From assembly GCF_030056735.1 (NCBI RefSeq), contig NZ_JASHKN010000012.1, forward strand, positions 149,816-213,815: a stretch of 64,000 nucleotides of DNA, written 5' to 3'. The notes below the pieces were generated by a model, which saw only the letters and a list, made by a program, of their open reading frames with translations, did not search any database and had not been told where the DNA came from. The position numbers and the translations under genes are program-made. Positions 61,951 to 64,000 of the stretch are shown piece by piece (position 1 is the first letter of the stretch; every line of letters starts with the position of its first letter). This DNA comes from Rhodococcus sp. IEGM 1409. Its GTDB lineage: Bacteria; Actinomycetota; Actinomycetes; Mycobacteriales; Mycobacteriaceae.

Positions 61951-62999
61951 GCATCGACACCGAAGACCAGGCAGCATTGCGCGCGTCGGTACGTGATCTC
62001 CTGAGTAAGCATTCCGACTCCGCTGCCGTCCGCGCCGCCATCACCACCGAGATCGGCTACGACGCCGCGCTCTGGAGCAAACTGTGCGAGCAGATCGGCG
62101 TCGCCGCGCTGGCGATTCCCGAGGAGTTCGACGGCGTCGGAGCAGGTTTGGGCGAGGTACATGTGGTCCAGGAGGAACTTGGCCGCACGCTGACCCCCTC
62201 ACCGATGTTGGGTTCCGCAATTCTTGCCGCACAGGCACTGCTGCTTTCCGGTGACAGCGACGCGTGCTCGCGGCTGCTGCCCGGTGTCGCGGCCGGTGAG
62301 AGCACGCTCGCCCTGTGCTGGGCGGGCGCCGCTGGTTGGAGCACCTTCGGCGTCGAGGCTACCGAGGATGCGTTGAACGGCACAGCGTCGTACGTCCTCG
62401 ACGGGCACGTCGCAGATACCCTGCTCGTTCTGACTGACGACGGGTTCTACGAAGTGGATCCCGCGGCCGAGGGCGTATCCCGCCGACGCGTCCCCACCAT
62501 GGATCCGACGCGAACGCTGGCGGAGGTCACGTTCTCCGGTGTTCGCGGTCGACCGCTGCAGTGGTCCGAAGGCCTGGTCGATCGCATCCGAACCGTCGTC
62601 CTGATCGCGTTGTCCGCAGAGCAGGTCGGAGCAGCCGCAGCGATCGTCGAACAGACCGTGGAATACACCAAGTCGCGCAAGCAGTTCGGTCGCGCGATCG
62701 GTTCTTTCCAGGCCCTCAAGCACCGGATGGCCGACATGTACACGTTGGTCGAGACGGCGCGGTCGATGACCTACGCCGCAGTGGCGACGCAGTCGGCCGA
62801 CGACGCAGCGGTGGCGAAGGTCTACTGCTCGGAAGCGTTGCAGCAGATCACCTCCGAAGCGGTTCAGTTGCACGGCGGAATCGCGATCACCTGGGAGCAC
62901 GACGCTCAGCTGTACTTCAAGCGTGCTCACGGCAGCGCTCAGCTCTTCGGCCAGCCGAGTACCTATCTGCCGAGCCTCGCACAGGCAGCGGGTCTGTAG
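61947..62999 (+). CDS. fadE33: Acyl-CoA dehydrogenase-like subunit FadE33
   Basis: This 350-residue protein starts MSIDTEDQAALRASVRDLL. It shows IPEEFDGVGAGLGEVHVVQEELGR near residue 55, SRKQFGRAIGSFQALKHRMADM near 235 and QLHGGIAITWEHDAQLYFKRAH near 310, the C-terminal pattern of the short FadE type. With FadE31 or FadE32 it should form a heterotetramer acting on CoA esters of the ring remnants. It is the last gene of the fadD3 operon, followed by a hairpin. Confidence 0.9.
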   Translation: MSIDTEDQAALRASVRDLLSKHSDSAAVRAAITTEIGYDAALWSKLCEQIGVAALAIPEEFDGVGAGLGEVHVVQEELGRTLTPSPMLGSAILAAQALLLSGDSDACSRLLPGVAAGESTLALCWAGAAGWSTFGVEATEDALNGTASYVLDGHVADTLLVLTDDGFYEVDPAAEGVSRRRVPTMDPTRTLAEVTFSGVRGRPLQWSEGLVDRIRTVVLIALSAEQVGAAAAIVEQTVEYTKSRKQFGRAIGSFQALKHRMADMYTLVETARSMTYAAVATQSADDAAVAKVYCSEALQQITSEAVQLHGGIAITWEHDAQLYFKRAHGSAQLFGQPSTYLPSLAQAAGL

Positions 63000-63005
63000 G
63001 ACGCG

Positions 63006-63046
63006 TCGGTGCTTGTTCGTCGCATTCCAGGGCGAACAAGCACCGA
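63006..63046. terminator. Terminator of the fadD3-fadE33 operon
   Basis: TCGGTGCTTGTTCG pairs perfectly with CGAACAAGCACCGA across a 13-base loop, 6 bp after the fadE33 stop. Confidence 0.82.
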
Positions 63047-63143
63047 TGCTGCCCAGTCAGTGGAATGCCCAGCAGACTGATAGCTCTGGATCACGCAGAA
63101 TCGAGACCAGACAGCTGTCCATCCCACAGACCGGAGTTTTCTC

Positions 63144-63908
63144 GTGAATCGATTCGACGACAAGCGCGTCCTCATCAGCGGCGCAGGATCCGGAATCGGC
63201 CAGGCCACCGTTGCCCGCATCCTGACAGAAGGTGGCACCGTCGTCGCCGCCGACATTTCCGAGACCGGCCTCGAACAGACGCTGAACGCCGCGAAGGACG
63301 CAGGCCATTCCGATCGCCTCACCACGGTGAAGGTCGACATCTCCAGCGAAGAGTCTGTTCGCGAACAGGTCGGCGCTGCGATCAAGGCTCTGGGCGGTCT
63401 CGACGTGTTGGTCAACGCGGCGGGCATTCTGCGCTCCGCGCACACCCACGAGATGACACTCGATTTCTGGAACACCGTCATCGGGGTCAACCTCACCGGA
63501 ACCTTCCTCATGACGAGGGAGTCCCTGCCGGCACTGCTCGAAAGCGGGGCAGGCGTCGTGGTCAACTTCAGTTCCACTTCGGCCACGTTCGCCCACCCCT
63601 ACATGACGGCGTACGCAGCGTCGAAGGGCGGAATCCAATCCTTCACGCACGCACTCGCTCTCGAGTACAGCAAGCAGGGCCTCCGCGCCGTGGCCGTCGC
63701 ACCCGGCAGCATCGCTTCGGGTATGACGTCCGATCCCGGATTCCCGGCCGACATCGACTTCACGCTGCTCGGCAAGCTGGCCCCGGCAATCGGTGAAGGT
63801 TTCGCGCCCCCGTCCGCGGTCGCCGGCGTGATCGCGATGCTCGCTTCCGAGGACGGCTCATTTGTCACCGGAACGGAAATCCGCATCGACGGCGGCACGC
63901 ATATGTGA
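63144..63908 (+). CDS. SDR-family oxidoreductase
   Basis: This 254-residue short-chain dehydrogenase starts at GTG 63144 with CCGGAG upstream. Motifs are ISGAGSGIGQATVARIL near residue 10, NAAGILRSAHTHEMTLDFWN near 90, Ser in VNFSSTSATFAHPY near 140, YAASKGG near 154, and VTGTEIRIDGGTHM at the end, the standard FabG-like length. It is alone after the operon terminator. Its neighbours suggest a steroid or acyl-CoA alcohol substrate, but no KstR2 box was seen in front. Confidence 0.87.
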   Translation: MNRFDDKRVLISGAGSGIGQATVARILTEGGTVVAADISETGLEQTLNAAKDAGHSDRLTTVKVDISSEESVREQVGAAIKALGGLDVLVNAAGILRSAHTHEMTLDFWNTVIGVNLTGTFLMTRESLPALLESGAGVVVNFSSTSATFAHPYMTAYAASKGGIQSFTHALALEYSKQGLRAVAVAPGSIASGMTSDPGFPADIDFTLLGKLAPAIGEGFAPPSAVAGVIAMLASEDGSFVTGTEIRIDGGTHM

Positions 63909-63912
63909 CCAC

Positions 63913-63944
63913 CTGCTGTGCGCCTTTATCAACCGCCGGCGGTT
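63913..63944. repeat. Truncated copy of the 53376 palindrome
   Basis: These 32 bases match 53376-53407 with one change, including the ACCGCC/GGCGGT centre. The right arm then breaks off after GGTTG. In the complete copy the arm continues with a second half of the stem. Confidence 0.8.
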
Positions 63945-63945
63945 G

Positions 63946-64000
63946 TGTGATGTGTCATGACGTAGTGGACACATATGTGTCAGGACATCGTGGACACTTC
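63946..64000. mobile_element. Probable end of an insertion sequence (rest outside window)
   Basis: The sequence starts TGTGATGTGTCATGACG, exactly where the palindrome is cut. Two 19-base repeats, GTCATGACGTAGTGGACAC (63954) and GTCAGGACATCGTGGACAC (63979), are spaced 25 bp apart, like transposase binding sites at IS ends (IS481- or IS3-type ends look like this). No transposase is in view, so the family is a guess. Confidence 0.5.

Noticed and set aside
63967..63981. GACACATATGTGTC palindrome as a relative of the Mce-promoter palindrome
   Set aside because: It arises from the repeat structure of the IS-like end and has no link to a gene in view; similarity is probably chance.

Overview
The window is GC-rich actinobacterial DNA, most likely from Rhodococcus (R. 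erythropolis/qingshengii type). The evidence is the steroid-catabolic gene content and order shared with Mycobacterium tuberculosis Rv3520c-Rv3523, Rv3545c-Rv3553 and Rv3556c-Rv3564, the KstR and KstR2 operator sequences, an Mce operon, a small Rpf, and many F420-type enzymes. Species assignment is inference from gene content.

Layout. (1) 1-9.4 kb, KstR-type sterol side-chain block: F420-type LLM oxidoreductase, tandem DUF35 protein, ltp4, ltp3, a second LLM enzyme, an NTF2-fold protein, a VOC protein, cyp125 divergent from fadA5, and a Ddn-family protein. Three KstR boxes are visible (980, 7605, 7682). (2) 9.4-10.7 kb: two small genes of uncertain role, one joining a GyrA-like helical segment to a GNAT-like tail. 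(3) 10.7-15.2 kb, first KstR2 block for the last steroid rings: an SDR divergent from echA20-ipdA-ipdB-ipdC. (4) 15.2-34.7 kb, a methylated-amine island: quaternary-amine type ABC transporter, M20 amidohydrolase, three glutamate-synthase-like subunits plus a type III glutamine synthetase (gamma-glutamylmethylamide/N-methylglutamate pathway type), an FAD amine oxidoreductase, then divergently a cupin, dmmA-dmmB-dmmC (dimethylamine monooxygenase) and a TetR gene, followed by HutD, an ammonium transporter and an XRE-cupin regulator. (5) 34.8-46.2 kb: tandem-domain TetR regulator and a ten-gene Mce operon (yrbE x2, mce A-F, mas, DUF2236/MpaB). (6) 46.6-53.4 kb: mixed genes (small Rpf, NUDIX, DUF1023 hydrolase, DUF2277, BASS transporter, TetR with a stand-alone CYP102/BM3-like P450, DUF4333 lipoprotein). 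(7) 53.4-64 kb, second KstR2 block: fadA6-kstR2-ipdF-fadE30 divergent from fadD3-ECH-fadE31-fadE32-fadE33, with a KstR2 box between, then an SDR. The last 55 bp look like the end of an insertion element that has split a palindromic terminator.

How the parts work together. Blocks 1, 3 and 7 are sterol side-chain and C/D-ring degradation. Block 5 is an Mce importer that could bring in a hydrophobic substrate, but no KstR box was seen in front of it and its subtype is not settled. Block 4 would import a methylated amine, oxidise dimethylamine to methylamine and formaldehyde, and assimilate methylamine nitrogen through glutamate derivatives. A shared 20-bp promoter motif in front of the dmm and amt genes, with related half-sites in front of the XRE-cupin gene, suggests one regulator ties the block together. 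About 38 kb separates the two KstR2 blocks, which are almost adjacent in M. tuberculosis.
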